DNA of 64,000 nt, taken from contig NC_013720.1 of assembly GCF_000025185.1 (NCBI RefSeq), positions 1,550,001 through 1,614,000 of the forward strand, in the 5' to 3' direction. Positions 36,868-46,643 of the stretch are shown here, in pieces. Source of the stretch: Pirellula staleyi DSM 6068 (lineage in GTDB: Bacteria > Planctomycetota > Planctomycetia > Pirellulales > Pirellulaceae). The first letter of the stretch is position 1; each line of letters opens with the position of its first letter. A program made the position numbers and the translations under genes. The notes beneath the pieces were generated by a model. That model did no database searches and was not told the DNA's origin. It saw only the letters and a list, made by a program, of their open reading frames with translations.

Positions 36868-39705
36868 TTACTGACAAGCCTCGCAGTCGCCACCCAAGTT
36901 GCAGACTTCGGGAGCACTGGCTAGCGTCCGATCGATTTGGATATCCCCCGATGCACTTTTGTTTTTCATCCAGCGCGGCTGAATGCCAAAGCGGTTGACG
37001 TCGATCGTCGATTTTTCGACCTGTGTGGCGGCGAGCGTCCGGAGGTAGTAGGTCGTTTTGAGCCCTAATTTCCAGGCTAAAAAGTACATTTCGTCGAGCT
37101 TGCGGCCACTCGGCGCGGCGAGATAGAGGTTGAGCGATTGCCCCATGTCGATCCACTTTTGCCGACGCGCTGCGCACTCGATCAGCCAGCGTGGTTCGAT
37201 TTCAAAAGCGGTTCGATAACGCTCTTTCACCTCTGCTGGAATTTCTGCAATCGGTGCCAGTTCTCCATCGTAGTACTTCAACTGATCGAGCATTTCTTCC
37301 GACCAAAGCCCGAGCCCCTTGAGCTCCTCGACGAGCCACTCATTCACCTGTGTGAATTCGCCCGAAAGATTGCTTTTCACGTACAGATTGCGATAGGTCG
37401 GCTCGATCGATTGGCTGACGCCGGCGATGTTCGAAATCGTTGCGGTCGGCGCGATCGCCAGCACGTTGCTGTTGCGTAGTCCCTGCTCGCGAATCGCGCG
37501 GCGAACCACTTCCCAGTTGAGCTGCGCGGTACGTGGGACATCGATCTTGATCCCCCGCTCTTGTTCCACCAGATCGATCGTATCGATGGGCAAATAGCCA
37601 CGATCCCACTTCGATCCCGCGAAGCTTGCGTACTTGCCGCGCTCACGCGCCAGCTCGCTCGATGCCAGGAGCGCAAAGTAGCTGATCGCTTCCATGCTCT
37701 CGTCGGCAAACTGCACAGCCCGATCACTAGCGTAGCTGATCTGCATGGCATACAGCGCGTCCTGAAAACCCATCAGCCCCAGTCCAATCGGCCGATGTCG
37801 CAAGTTGGCATTGGCCGCTTCAGGGGTCGGGTAGAAGTTCAAATCGATCACGTTGTCGAGCATCCGAACCGCAGTTCGAATCGTGCGCTCGAGCATCGCC
37901 AGATCGAGCACACCATCGGTGATATGCGCGCCAAGATTCACCGAACCGAGATTGCAAACCGCTGTTTCTTCCGCCGAATTGTTCAGCAGAATCTCGGTGC
38001 ACAGATTCGAGTTGTGAACAACCCCGACATGATCTTGCGGGCTCCGGATGTTCGAGGGATCTTTCCAAGTGACCCAGGGATGACCGGTCTCGAACAGCAG
38101 TGTGAGCATCTTCCGCCACAGATCAACCGCGCTTACACGGCGGAACAGTTTGATGCGACCTTCGTCGGCTGCTTGCTCATAGTCGAGATATTTTTGCTCG
38201 AACGCACGACCATAAGTGTGATGCAAATCGGGAACTTCATTCGGACTGAAGAGGGTCCACGTGTCGCGCGCAAGCACCCGCTTCATGAACAAATCGGGAA
38301 TCCAGTTAGCGGTGTGCAGGTCGTGAGTACGGCGTCGTTCGTCCCCAGTGGTGCGGCGCAGTTCCAAAAACTCTTCGATATCGAGATGCCACGTTTCGAG
38401 GTAGGCACAGACCGCCCCTTTGCGTTTGCCACCTTGATTCACGGCCACAGCGGCGTCGCTCACGACCTTCAAAAACGGCACAATTCCTTGGCTTTTTCCA
38501 CCCGTTCCACGAATCGTTGCGCCGAGCGCGCGGATGTTCGTCCAGTCGTTTCCGAGACCGCCAGCCCACTTCGAAAGGATCGCGTTGTCTTGAATTGCTT
38601 TGAAAATTCCGACGAGATCATCTTCGACCGTCGAGAGATAGCAGCTCGACAGCTGCGGGTGACATGTCCCAGCGTTGAACAGCGTGGGGGTGGCGGATGT
38701 GAAGTGCAGCTGCGAAAGGAGATCGTAAAATTCTTTCACGCGCTCGAGCTTGTTTTGCTCCCCAAGCGCGAGCCCCATCGCGATCCGCATCCAAAAGATT
38801 TGGGGGAGCTCGACACGCAAACCTTCATGCGCCAGGAAGTAGCGATCGTAGAGCGTTTGCACACCGAGGTACGCCAGCAAACTATCGCGCTCGGGAACGA
38901 TAAACGCAGCGATCGCCTCGAGATTATAGTCAAGCATCGATTCATGGAGTTGACCCCGCGCGACAGCAGCACGGACATACTCCGGAAAGTAACGCTGATA
39001 TCCTGCACGTCGTTCCGAGGGAGAAAGAGGCGTTAAGATCGCAGCGCCATGATGATTTTGCAGCAACTGCGAATCGCTCCGGTCGAGCAGCAGTTTGGCT
39101 GCGACGTACGTGAAGACCGGTTCGAGCTCGACTCGCGAACGTAGCGCCAAGATCGTGGCATCGAACAGCTGTGTGGGAGTCACTTCGGTCGGCAATGAGC
39201 GGACAATATCGGCGGTAATCGCCGCTGCCTGGGGCGCTTGCCCATGCAGCTCACAAGCCTGAGCAATCCAGTGCTCGAGCGCGTTGATCGGAAGCGCGGT
39301 AAGCTCCCCGCTGGCGAGTCGCACTTGCGTCGCGCTTGCTTTTCGTTTGTGCGCTTGCGATTCACGGTAAAGGACATAGCGCCGCGCGACTCGATGCTCG
39401 CCAGCGGTCATCAGCACCCGCTCGACTTCATCTTGAATCGACTCCACCGCCAGTTGCTCTTGCAGGTCGCACCAACGCGCGACACGCTCAGTGTAGTCGG
39501 TAATCGACTGCGCTACGTGCGCGGGAAGTTCGTGCGCCGCAGCAGCGCCGAGTTCGGCTGTCACCGCTTTGGTGATCGCGGTGCCGATCCGTGCGAGATC
39601 GAAGCGCGCCAAGCGACCATCGCGCTTACGAACCTGCTTAAGACCGGCAGAGGAATCGCTCGAAGTAGCGAGAGCTTGTGGGAAAGAAAGAAGAGTTTCG
39701 GACAT
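36868..39705 (-). CDS. nrdA: ribonucleoside-diphosphate reductase alpha subunit
   Basis: 945 residues. One clear N-terminal ATP-cone ([20 protein letters not shown]) is followed by a second, degenerate cone-like region (residues ~110-200). The catalytic barrel has [16 protein letters not shown] (first redox Cys), [10 protein letters not shown] (thiyl-radical Cys with the N-x-C-x-E triad) and [12 protein letters not shown] (second redox Cys). The C-terminus CEACQ carries the Cys pair that accepts electrons from thioredoxin. The start is the ATG at 39705, with AGGAGG eight bases upstream. The open frame continues 342 bases upstream, but that part is the cobalamin riboswitch leader. Confidence 0.96.
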   Translation of the reverse strand: MSETLLSFPQALATSSDSSAGLKQVRKRDGRLARFDLARIGTAITKAVTAELGAAAAHELPAHVAQSITDYTERVARWCDLQEQLAVESIQDEVERVLMTAGEHRVARRYVLYRESQAHKRKASATQVRLASGELTALPINALEHWIAQACELHGQAPQAAAITADIVRSLPTEVTPTQLFDATILALRSRVELEPVFTYVAAKLLLDRSDSQLLQNHHGAAILTPLSPSERRAGYQRYFPEYVRAAVARGQLHESMLDYNLEAIAAFIVPERDSLLAYLGVQTLYDRYFLAHEGLRVELPQIFWMRIAMGLALGEQNKLERVKEFYDLLSQLHFTSATPTLFNAGTCHPQLSSCYLSTVEDDLVGIFKAIQDNAILSKWAGGLGNDWTNIRALGATIRGTGGKSQGIVPFLKVVSDAAVAVNQGGKRKGAVCAYLETWHLDIEEFLELRRTTGDERRRTHDLHTANWIPDLFMKRVLARDTWTLFSPNEVPDLHHTYGRAFEQKYLDYEQAADEGRIKLFRRVSAVDLWRKMLTLLFETGHPWVTWKDPSNIRSPQDHVGVVHNSNLCTEILLNNSAEETAVCNLGSVNLGAHITDGVLDLAMLERTIRTAVRMLDNVIDLNFYPTPEAANANLRHRPIGLGLMGFQDALYAMQISYASDRAVQFADESMEAISYFALLASSELARERGKYASFAGSKWDRGYLPIDTIDLVEQERGIKIDVPRTAQLNWEVVRRAIREQGLRNSNVLAIAPTATISNIAGVSQSIEPTYRNLYVKSNLSGEFTQVNEWLVEELKGLGLWSEEMLDQLKYYDGELAPIAEIPAEVKERYRTAFEIEPRWLIECAARRQKWIDMGQSLNLYLAAPSGRKLDEMYFLAWKLGLKTTYYLRTLAATQVEKSTIDVNRFGIQPRWMKNKSASGDIQIDRTLASAPEVCNLGGDCEACQ

Positions 39706-39869
39706 GGCCTGCCTCCTGTGCAGTGAACCACGCCCACGCGAAAAAATGCGTGTGAAGCGACTGCCAGAGGCGGGGCCAAATACCTGGTCGGTACCGAGCA
39801 GCGCGCAGCAAGACAAGCGACATCTCACGATCCCTTTGACGCGAAGGGCTGGAGTGAAAAAACTTGCTG

Positions 39870-40015
39870 CGACCGGGTATTCGGACTTAGTAAATCGCCA
39901 CCTTGGAGGGGCGTCTACCTCACCGCTGCGCGACAGTGCCGGATTCTCACCGGACTTCCCCCGCGATGCTCCTCCATCACGAGAAAGCGTCGCAGACAGC
40001 ACAACTAATTGGGTT
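39870..40015 (-). promoter_or_regulatory. cobalamin (B12) riboswitch upstream of nrdA
   Basis: On the minus strand the leader reads GGGAAGTCCGGTGAGAATCC, then GGCACTGTCGCGCAGCGGTG and, further on, AAGTCCGAATACC. These are the B12-box core and the 3' P3-P6 closing elements of an adenosylcobalamin-type riboswitch, in the right order and spacing. The aptamer is followed by ~165 bases up to the nrdA start that would hold the expression platform; a CACGC...GCGTG hairpin there lies just before the Shine-Dalgarno. B12 is expected to turn nrdAB down. The exact aptamer limits are approximate. Confidence 0.88.
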
Positions 40016-40263
40016 CGAAGGTTATCCCTACCCCCAGGGATTGTCAAGTCAGTTTGTCGAGCAAACCGAAACTTGCCGTGCTATCATACGCATCAGTGGG
40101 CCTGGATCTGCCGCTAATCGCCAGCCAACTTCGGCCCCTGATAGCTTTTTTTACGGCGACAGTCAGGACCAGAGTTGTCACAAGATCGTGAATAATACCT
40201 GACGCAGTGTTCAGGATGAATTGAATAAATACTGGCGAATAATTTACTTAAACGTGAAGAGTG

Positions 40264-41280
40264 ATGAAGCAATTACTTACGAATAGCTGTTTACTACTGG
40301 CGCTGCTGATCGCGCTCTGTAGCGCCCCGTCACCAGCGCGTGCCTGGAATGCCAAGGGGCATCGCCTGGTGGCTGCAATCGCTTACCGCAGCCTCACGCC
40401 TGAAGATCGGGATGCGTTGATCGAGATCCTGAAGCAGCATCCCCGCTTTGCTGCCGACTTCGAACGCCAGATGCCCGACGTGGTGAAGAGTGGCACGAAA
40501 GATCAGCAGCAAGAGTGGCTCTTCGGGCATGCAGCTGTGTGGCCCGACTACATTCGAGGCTTCAAGGGGGAAGAGTCCGACAAGTATCACCGCCCCACGT
40601 GGCACTACATCAACTGGCCTCACTATTTGAGCGATGCTGAAGCTGCCGAACTCGCCATGCCTCCGATGGTGAATCGTCATCTCGATCCCGCGATGACCCC
40701 GGTTCTCGAACAGAACCTCATGCAGTCGATCGCGCGGCTGCGCTCGCAGTTCGTCGATTCGAAGTACTCGGCTGAAGAGCGCGCGGTGATGATTTGCTGG
40801 CTACTACACACCATGGGAGACCTGCATCAGCCGATGCATGGTGCCTCGCTCTTTTGCAAGCCACTCTTTGTGCAAGGCGATCGCGGGGGTAATTCGATCC
40901 TGACGCGACAAAGCGGCAACCTGCACGCTGTGTGGGACAATGCCCTCGGGAACGATGATTCGTTTCGCGAGGTGAATCGCCATGCAACGTTGCTGCTGGC
41001 CACGCCCGAGATGACAAAAATCGGCACAGCGTCGCAAGCTTCAATCGAGCAGAAAACGTGGCTCGAAGAGAGTCACGCACTCGCTGTCGAGCATGTCTAT
41101 GACCAAGCAGTGCTGAGCCATGTGCGCGTGCAGATGCTCACTGCAAAAAATGTCGACGACTTCCCGCCTCTGATGCTCAACGAAGATTACCTGCGCAACA
41201 GCAGCAAGGTCTCGGAGCGTCGTTCGGTCGAAGCTGGCTACCGGATCGCGGCTGTGCTGCGGCAGTTGCTTCATCCGTAA
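40264..41280 (+). CDS. secreted S1/P1-type nuclease
   Basis: About 338 residues. After the signal peptide (LLALLIALCSAPSPARA) the mature protein begins AWNAKGHRL, the N-terminal Trp being a zinc ligand in this family. The other tri-zinc residues are seen in HAAVWPDYIR, WHYIN, LLHTMGDLHQPMH and GNLHAVWDN. It should degrade single-stranded nucleic acids and remove 3' phosphates outside the cytoplasm, perhaps for phosphate or nucleoside scavenging. It stands alone, upstream of nothing on its strand. GTG at 40261 is an alternative start. Confidence 0.93.
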   Translation: MKQLLTNSCLLLALLIALCSAPSPARAWNAKGHRLVAAIAYRSLTPEDRDALIEILKQHPRFAADFERQMPDVVKSGTKDQQQEWLFGHAAVWPDYIRGFKGEESDKYHRPTWHYINWPHYLSDAEAAELAMPPMVNRHLDPAMTPVLEQNLMQSIARLRSQFVDSKYSAEERAVMICWLLHTMGDLHQPMHGASLFCKPLFVQGDRGGNSILTRQSGNLHAVWDNALGNDDSFREVNRHATLLLATPEMTKIGTASQASIEQKTWLEESHALAVEHVYDQAVLSHVRVQMLTAKNVDDFPPLMLNEDYLRNSSKVSERRSVEAGYRIAAVLRQLLHP

Positions 41281-41319
41281 GTGATAACCCGCAACGAGCT
41301 TAAATCGCTAGAAATAACG

Positions 41320-42840
41320 CTATTTCGCCGCTTTTAGATCGCGAATAGCGGCGGCGATCTGCTGCACGTTTTTAGCAAACCGATCGCTTGAGAGGTAGCG
41401 AAATCCCTTCGCCAATTTTGGCTGACCTGGGAGCGATTCGCCTTGATAGGTTGAAACCCAGCGCCCTTTTTCGTCGCATGTTTGCATCGCTTCGGCAAGT
41501 CGCATGCGATTCACTTTTGTCCGGTTCACGACGATCGGCTGATCGGCTTTGTAGGGCAATGCCTTGATCTGCTTTCGGCACTCCGCAAGTTCTTTTTCAA
41601 TCTCGGCGAGTTCCGATTTTCGCTTCCAGCCGTAGTGCGTTGGCACGTTGCGATCGTCGTACGTCAGTTCGTAGTCGCGGGTCATGTAGAGTGGTTTGTC
41701 GGTCTTCAGTTCGATGAAGCGCGGCAACATCCCGCCCGGCAATTCATGCGTATTGAGGTACGCTAGTGCGCGGGGAATTGGCTCGAGCAAACGCTCGTCG
41801 CTATGCACCAGCGCAATGATCATCAAGGCTCGCATCGCCTCTTGCGATTCGGAGGTGGCAATCGCTGGCGGCTCGAATTTGCGAGCCCACATCGGAATCA
41901 TCTCTTCGTTGTACTGTTGACACCAGGCCGGTTGTGGATCGGGCATCTGCGCAAGCTCGAGAAATCGACCGAGTGAGAAGAGCGCGTCGAACACTTCGCT
42001 ATCGCTCGGCCCCCAGGTGTAATGCGCCATCCGTAGCGTACTCGCCACGGAAAGCGCGAGACCATCGTTAAGCGTCGGATAGTCCCAGTAGTTCTTAATG
42101 CGGCGCTCGGTCTTCCAGTCGTAGGTGGGATAGCTCGCCTTTTTAGTGGCCACTTCCACGGGGCGATTTCCATCAAAAACCTGCGGAAATCCACCGATAT
42201 TCTGAAACATGGCAGTGCTACAGAGCGACGAAATTGCCCCGACGCAACCATAGCTGCGATAGTCGTGCGGGATCACGTCGGCCTCTTCGGCTTGAAGCAG
42301 AAAACGGATCGCCGATTGCGTTTGATCGTCGTCGAGCGACGAGCGATTCCAGGCTTTGCTCTCGCGAGGATTTTTGTTTTCTGGGCGATTGCGATAGTTG
42401 CCAAAGCGCTTGGCTGAGGGATGGAAATAGATGTTCTGATCCCAGCCTCCCGATGCTAGTTGGCCGTCGAGGAGTGCATCGGCAACCGACTTTGCATAGC
42501 GACGATAGTTCTCATCACCGGTCGCTTGGAACGCGGCGAGATACGCTTCCCCCACGGTCGGTGTGCCGGGGGGCTGCACGGCAATCGTATCCTTGTCGAA
42601 CTCCCCTTCACCAAAGAAACGCGTGAGATCCTCGCTCACGAAGTAGACATAGCCGCCGTGCTGCGCGACATGGTCGTGAAAGTACTTGCACGCGCGAGCA
42701 AGCGTGGACTCCAGCGCGTCGAGCGATAGATTGTCGACCCTAGGGGGTTCTGCTCCGAGCACGGAAGAAGCTCGATTGCCACCCAGCAGTAAAGCAGTTG
42801 CCGCCGCTGCCTTCAGCAAGTTGCGCCGCGAGATCGCCAT
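41320..42840 (-). CDS. Tat-exported pectate lyase-like protein (PL10 type)
   Basis: About 506 residues. A Tat signal (ISRRNLLKAAAATALLLGG) is followed by an α/α-toroid lyase fold. Characteristic PL10 segments are visible: GGWDQNIYFHPS, SSLDDDQTQSAIRFL, PAWCQQYNEEMIPMWARKFEPP and the ESQEAMRALMIIA helix. The ATG at 42840 gives the normal Tat start with GAGGA upstream. PL10 enzymes cleave polygalacturonate; that many planctomycete members are unassigned leaves the substrate open. It is on the same strand as the DUF3472-like gene upstream, with a 73-bp gap. Confidence 0.78.
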   Translation of the reverse strand: MAISRRNLLKAAAATALLLGGNRASSVLGAEPPRVDNLSLDALESTLARACKYFHDHVAQHGGYVYFVSEDLTRFFGEGEFDKDTIAVQPPGTPTVGEAYLAAFQATGDENYRRYAKSVADALLDGQLASGGWDQNIYFHPSAKRFGNYRNRPENKNPRESKAWNRSSLDDDQTQSAIRFLLQAEEADVIPHDYRSYGCVGAISSLCSTAMFQNIGGFPQVFDGNRPVEVATKKASYPTYDWKTERRIKNYWDYPTLNDGLALSVASTLRMAHYTWGPSDSEVFDALFSLGRFLELAQMPDPQPAWCQQYNEEMIPMWARKFEPPAIATSESQEAMRALMIIALVHSDERLLEPIPRALAYLNTHELPGGMLPRFIELKTDKPLYMTRDYELTYDDRNVPTHYGWKRKSELAEIEKELAECRKQIKALPYKADQPIVVNRTKVNRMRLAEAMQTCDEKGRWVSTYQGESLPGQPKLAKGFRYLSSDRFAKNVQQIAAAIRDLKAAK

Positions 42841-42913
42841 CGGAAAATCCTCGTCAAACAAGGGAAATAGTCACGATTCTCGCGGCAGAGAGGCTCGGCT
42901 TCACGCGCTGCGA

Positions 42914-43807
42914 TTACAGCGGCAAGTCGCTCGGGGGCTCGGTGGCAGGAGCCACTTCGCGGTCGATCTTTTTCCAAAGCGGAATCGTTTTGTTGGTCGT
43001 ATCGCCACCGGTCTTCAAGAAGAAGAGTTCCGCAGCGGGACCAGCATCGATGTTCATCACAGGGTTGCTATCGCCGGTGAACTTAGCGGAGGTGATCGGC
43101 ACCCACTTCTTCTCTTCTGTCAGGCTCCAAGCATTTCCGAAGCGAGCTGTCCGGACTTGTTTAGCCGACTCGCCGTTGCGACGAAAATCTTCGACGAACG
43201 AATACTGACCACGAATGAGATGGGCGTTCGATAGTGTGGCAAACGTGACCAAGTGCTTCCACTTCGATTCTTGTGGCAAGTAGAGATAGCCGCTGTAAGC
43301 GACGCGATCTTCTTTTGGTTCGGCTTTCACCATGAATCGTAACTTCTCGCCGACTTTCCAGTCGAAGTCGGTCATGCTCTTGCCGCCGGTCCCTTCACCA
43401 CCGAAGCGACTCACGCGAACTCCTTCTCCTGCATGCAGAACTTGCACGCGTTTATCTTGGTCGACCGAGCGTGGATCGTCTTGGCTACCAGGATCCCACA
43501 CGCTGAAAATGGCGACTTTCTTTCCATCGCCGAGTTCTTGAATTCCGAAATAGCCTTGTCGAAAGCCGATCACACAGAAGTAGGTGCCGGGCGCAGTTTG
43601 GTCGACAATCGCTTCGCAGTAGAAAGCGGTCGAGGGAGGAGCATCGTACCCCAAATGCACACTTCGGCAGGCAGTGTCTTTGAGCGACTCATCAGCGTGC
43701 GCGGCATATGGCTGCGCGGCAGATAAAAGTGTGACAGAAACGACCACTAAAGAGGCGAGCAGCGAACCAGAACGAGCCCAATGTCGACGAAAGGGGGCGA
43801 GCCACAT
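42914..43807 (-). CDS. secreted DUF3472-like protein
   Basis: About 297 residues with an N-terminal signal or anchor (SGSLLASLVVVSVTLLSAA). The body holds segments typical of DUF3472: FYCEAIVDQTAPGTYFCVIG, GYFGIQELGDGKKVAIFSVWD, RFGGEGTGGKSMTDFDWKVG and SGYLYLPQESKWKHLVTF. The domain is thought to bind carbohydrate or act on the cell surface; nothing here fixes a substrate. Neighbouring the PL10-like lyase supports a polysaccharide role. The ATG at 43807 is chosen for the signal peptide; its ribosome site is weak. Confidence 0.75.
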   Translation of the reverse strand: MWLAPFRRHWARSGSLLASLVVVSVTLLSAAQPYAAHADESLKDTACRSVHLGYDAPPSTAFYCEAIVDQTAPGTYFCVIGFRQGYFGIQELGDGKKVAIFSVWDPGSQDDPRSVDQDKRVQVLHAGEGVRVSRFGGEGTGGKSMTDFDWKVGEKLRFMVKAEPKEDRVAYSGYLYLPQESKWKHLVTFATLSNAHLIRGQYSFVEDFRRNGESAKQVRTARFGNAWSLTEEKKWVPITSAKFTGDSNPVMNIDAGPAAELFFLKTGGDTTNKTIPLWKKIDREVAPATEPPSDLPL

Positions 43808-44087
43808 CAGCAGAATCTCGATATTCACGAGGGAAGAACCGCTGCACATCGTGGGAGAGCCAGCGGGAAGCCATGAATTATCAACCGTTTCAAAGCGACT
43901 ACTACCCCCCGCGAGCTGTAGAGGAGATGGAATGCGATCATTCCGCCCCAAAATGAATTTGACTCGGTTTATCTACAGCTGTAGTATCTGCCGCTAAGGC
44001 GAATTTGCAAAACGCGTAGCGAGTGCCAGGTTTTGCAGCTGTTTTTGTCGACTTCGAACTGATTTTCTTGAAGTGTTAGGGCGCTCC

Positions 44088-44528
44088 ATGCGACGGATGA
44101 GTGGGTTGCAACTTTCGATCATGCGCGTGCTGTGGCAGCGCGGACCCAGCAGCGTGGCCGAAGTTCAGAAAGAACTTCACAGTACTCGGCCCCTGGCTTA
44201 TTCCACCCTCGCTACGCTGCTGAAGCGGATGGAAGAAAAGCACGCCGTGCGCCACATCACGGAAGGGCGCACCTTCATCTACGAAGCAATGATCCAGCCG
44301 GAAGAAGCGGGTCACTCGCTGTTTGCCGATCTGCTCGAGCATGTGTTTGCTGGCAGCCCTTCGCAACTGGTGAGTCACTTGCTGCATACGCGCGAGATCG
44401 AGCCGGATGAAATGGCGCGGATCGAGTCGCTGGTAAGGAAACATCAAGAGCGCACCGGTGCGGATTCAACCGACGACGAATCGATGCGCGACAAGTCTCC
44501 CCGACGATCTCGGAGGAAAGATAAATGA
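44088..44528 (+). CDS. BlaI/MecI/CopY-family repressor
   Basis: 146 residues. The winged helix-turn-helix of the penicillinase-repressor family is clear: LQLSIMRVLWQRGPSSVAEV, then AYSTLATLLKRMEEKHAVRH and the dimerisation helix PSQLVSHLL. A basic Lys/Arg tail (DKSPRRSRRKDK) follows. It overlaps the BlaR1-type gene by four bases (ATGA), as in the classical blaI-blaR1 pair. No β-lactamase gene is adjacent, so the regulated genes are likely elsewhere or are the pair itself. Confidence 0.92.
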   Translation: MRRMSGLQLSIMRVLWQRGPSSVAEVQKELHSTRPLAYSTLATLLKRMEEKHAVRHITEGRTFIYEAMIQPEEAGHSLFADLLEHVFAGSPSQLVSHLLHTREIEPDEMARIESLVRKHQERTGADSTDDESMRDKSPRRSRRKDK

Positions 44529-46588
44529 GCGACCCCAACCTTGGGCTGGCGCTGCTTGTCGCCCTGCTGATTCATAGTTCTCTTTTCGCGACTTTCGCCG
44601 CGCTCTTCGCGTGGTTGGCCGGGGCTGATCGTCCCGGCGCTACGGCACTGGTCTGGAAAATTACAGTCGCTGGCGCGCTCGTCACCGCTCCCCTCGCGAT
44701 GCTGCTGCCAGCCGACTACTCCCTCATCACGTGGCACACTGCGGCTCTGGCTCAGGCTGATTCGAGCCCCTCCCCTGCTTCGGACACTCGCGCGGAAGGA
44801 TGGTCCGCGACCATCGCTTCGGCACCCGTGTCAGCAGCCGAGGCTTTCGAAACTACTGCCGGTGAACCATCCGTTTCCACGAGCAACGCAGCTGACCCTT
44901 ACGAAGCTTCCTGGGCAGATAGTCAGACGCTTTACGTTTGCCTCTGCATGACGATGGTCCTGGGGCTTTTGATCGGGATCACGCGCCTTGTCATCGGCCA
45001 AGTTTATCTTTCGCGAGAACTTGCGAGCTGCACGCGAGCGACCGATCCTGAGCTTTTGGCGATGACGCGCCGCTTAGCGATTTCCCTGGGAATTCGCGAT
45101 CCGATCGAGGTTTTGATCCTGCCGCGTACCGCCAGTCCGATGGCCGTGGGGTTCCTCCGCTACAAGCTGGTCCTACCGCAACCTACATGGTGGGGAGCGC
45201 TCGATCGCGCTCAGCAGATGGGAATGGTAGCTCATGAACTTGCGCACCTGCGACATCGCGATCCACTCTGGTCGGTCGTCGGGCATTTGATCTGTCACAC
45301 CCTCTGGTTTCAGCCGCTGCTGTGGTATGCCGTGAAGCAGATGCGCATGACAGCCGAGTTTGCTGCTGACGACGAAGCTCGCCGCCTGAGTGGCGATGGA
45401 CTTGGTCTAGCACGCTCGCTGGCGACCCTCGCGTCGTGGCTCGTGACGGAGCGAGCATCCGACTCGATTTCGATCGCCACCTCGGGACTTTCGTCGTATC
45501 GCTCAACGCTCGGACAGCGTGTCGAACAACTCCTCGCGCCGCGTCGCAGCGTCAGACCTTCGATCCTTCCCGTGGCTGCTGGTTTGCTCGTGGTGCTTCT
45601 CCTCGCTCTTCTGCTCACGCCCCGTTTGGCCGTGACTGCCGTGGCTGAGGAAAAGCCCGCCGCGATCGCTCCTCCCGTGAGCGCCGCGCCACCGAAAACC
45701 GAAAGCGACAAGCCCACCAAGCCCGTCAAGCCGATCACGGAAGTGGATCTCTTCGCCGAAGAGGCCAAGCCAGTTTCGCCGCCGAAAGTAGCGGAAAAAC
45801 AAGCTGATAAGCAGCCACTTGACCAACCACCAATCAAAACCGCACAGCCAGTTCCGGAGGGTTTTGAAGGGTTCCGTGGCCAGCTCAGCGGTCTCGTAGT
45901 TGCCAAGAACGACGATCTCGGCAGCTTTCAGCTGGAAGTGCTGGAAGTCAAACGGGTTTGGAAAAACAATACCGCGAAGCATCCTGAAACGGTGATCAGC
46001 CGCATCATCAACATCGAGAACCTGACCGGCAAATGGCTCGATGTGCTCCTCACGATCAAGGTGGGAGATGCGGTTGAGATCGAGACCAAACATGTGCGCG
46101 GACCCAATGCCGAGTTCCTCGGCGAGTCGTTCAAAAAAGTAGAGCTGACCGACATCCAAGCGCGCTTGAAAGAGAAGCGTTCCGACGCAACGGGCGAGAT
46201 GGCAGCTAATCCCAATCAGCCTCGCAAAGATCGTCTAGCCGAAACGGAAAAGATCTCAGAGTCGACCGATCCCACTCTCTTTCCTGAAGGGCTGCGTGGT
46301 TTTCGTGGGATCATGATCGGACGCGTGATGGCGACCGACGCCGAGCAAGGGAAGCTGGTGATCGAGGGGATCGAGGTCAAACGGACTTGGCCGAAGAACA
46401 CTGCCAAGAACGCGGCCAGTTTGCGCGGAAAACGCCTTGAAATCGAAGGTATTTCGGGCAAATGGCTCGACGTTCTGCTGACCTTCAAGGCCGGAGATGT
46501 GATCGAGGTCGAGGCGTTTCATAATAGCGGCGAGAAGCTCGACTTCGTGCAGGAGTGGCTCAAAAAGCTTGAGGCCCCCGCCAAATAG
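44525..46588 (+). CDS. BlaR1-type M56 membrane peptidase with duplicated C-terminal sensor-like domain
   Basis: 687 residues. Membrane helices at ~8-32, ~45-62 and ~137-157 precede the M56 protease site HELAH (237-241), and another helix lies near residues 350-372. The extracytoplasmic tail lacks a penicillin-binding SxxK domain. Instead it has a Lys/Pro-rich linker and two copies of a ~95-residue domain (starting near 448 and 590), each with GFRG...VKR.W.KNTAK...GKWLDVLLT.K.GD. The peptidase probably cleaves the BlaI-type repressor when the tail senses a signal. The signal is unknown; the repeats are the likely sensor. Confidence 0.88.
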   Translation: MSDPNLGLALLVALLIHSSLFATFAALFAWLAGADRPGATALVWKITVAGALVTAPLAMLLPADYSLITWHTAALAQADSSPSPASDTRAEGWSATIASAPVSAAEAFETTAGEPSVSTSNAADPYEASWADSQTLYVCLCMTMVLGLLIGITRLVIGQVYLSRELASCTRATDPELLAMTRRLAISLGIRDPIEVLILPRTASPMAVGFLRYKLVLPQPTWWGALDRAQQMGMVAHELAHLRHRDPLWSVVGHLICHTLWFQPLLWYAVKQMRMTAEFAADDEARRLSGDGLGLARSLATLASWLVTERASDSISIATSGLSSYRSTLGQRVEQLLAPRRSVRPSILPVAAGLLVVLLLALLLTPRLAVTAVAEEKPAAIAPPVSAAPPKTESDKPTKPVKPITEVDLFAEEAKPVSPPKVAEKQADKQPLDQPPIKTAQPVPEGFEGFRGQLSGLVVAKNDDLGSFQLEVLEVKRVWKNNTAKHPETVISRIINIENLTGKWLDVLLTIKVGDAVEIETKHVRGPNAEFLGESFKKVELTDIQARLKEKRSDATGEMAANPNQPRKDRLAETEKISESTDPTLFPEGLRGFRGIMIGRVMATDAEQGKLVIEGIEVKRTWPKNTAKNAASLRGKRLEIEGISGKWLDVLLTFKAGDVIEVEAFHNSGEKLDFVQEWLKKLEAPAK

Positions 46589-46643
46589 TAACTCGTAAGC
46601 GCGATCGATCCATCGTGAGTCGTTCGCGAGTAGCGGTGGCAGC

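Noticed and set aside
37561-39036. 491-codon plus-strand open frame
   Set aside because: Antisense shadow of nrdA; no recognisable domain and no ribosome site.
39706-40047. N-terminal extension of NrdA by 114 residues
   Set aside because: The extension translates the cobalamin riboswitch; the ATG at 39705 has an AGGAGG and the expected ATP-cone follows.
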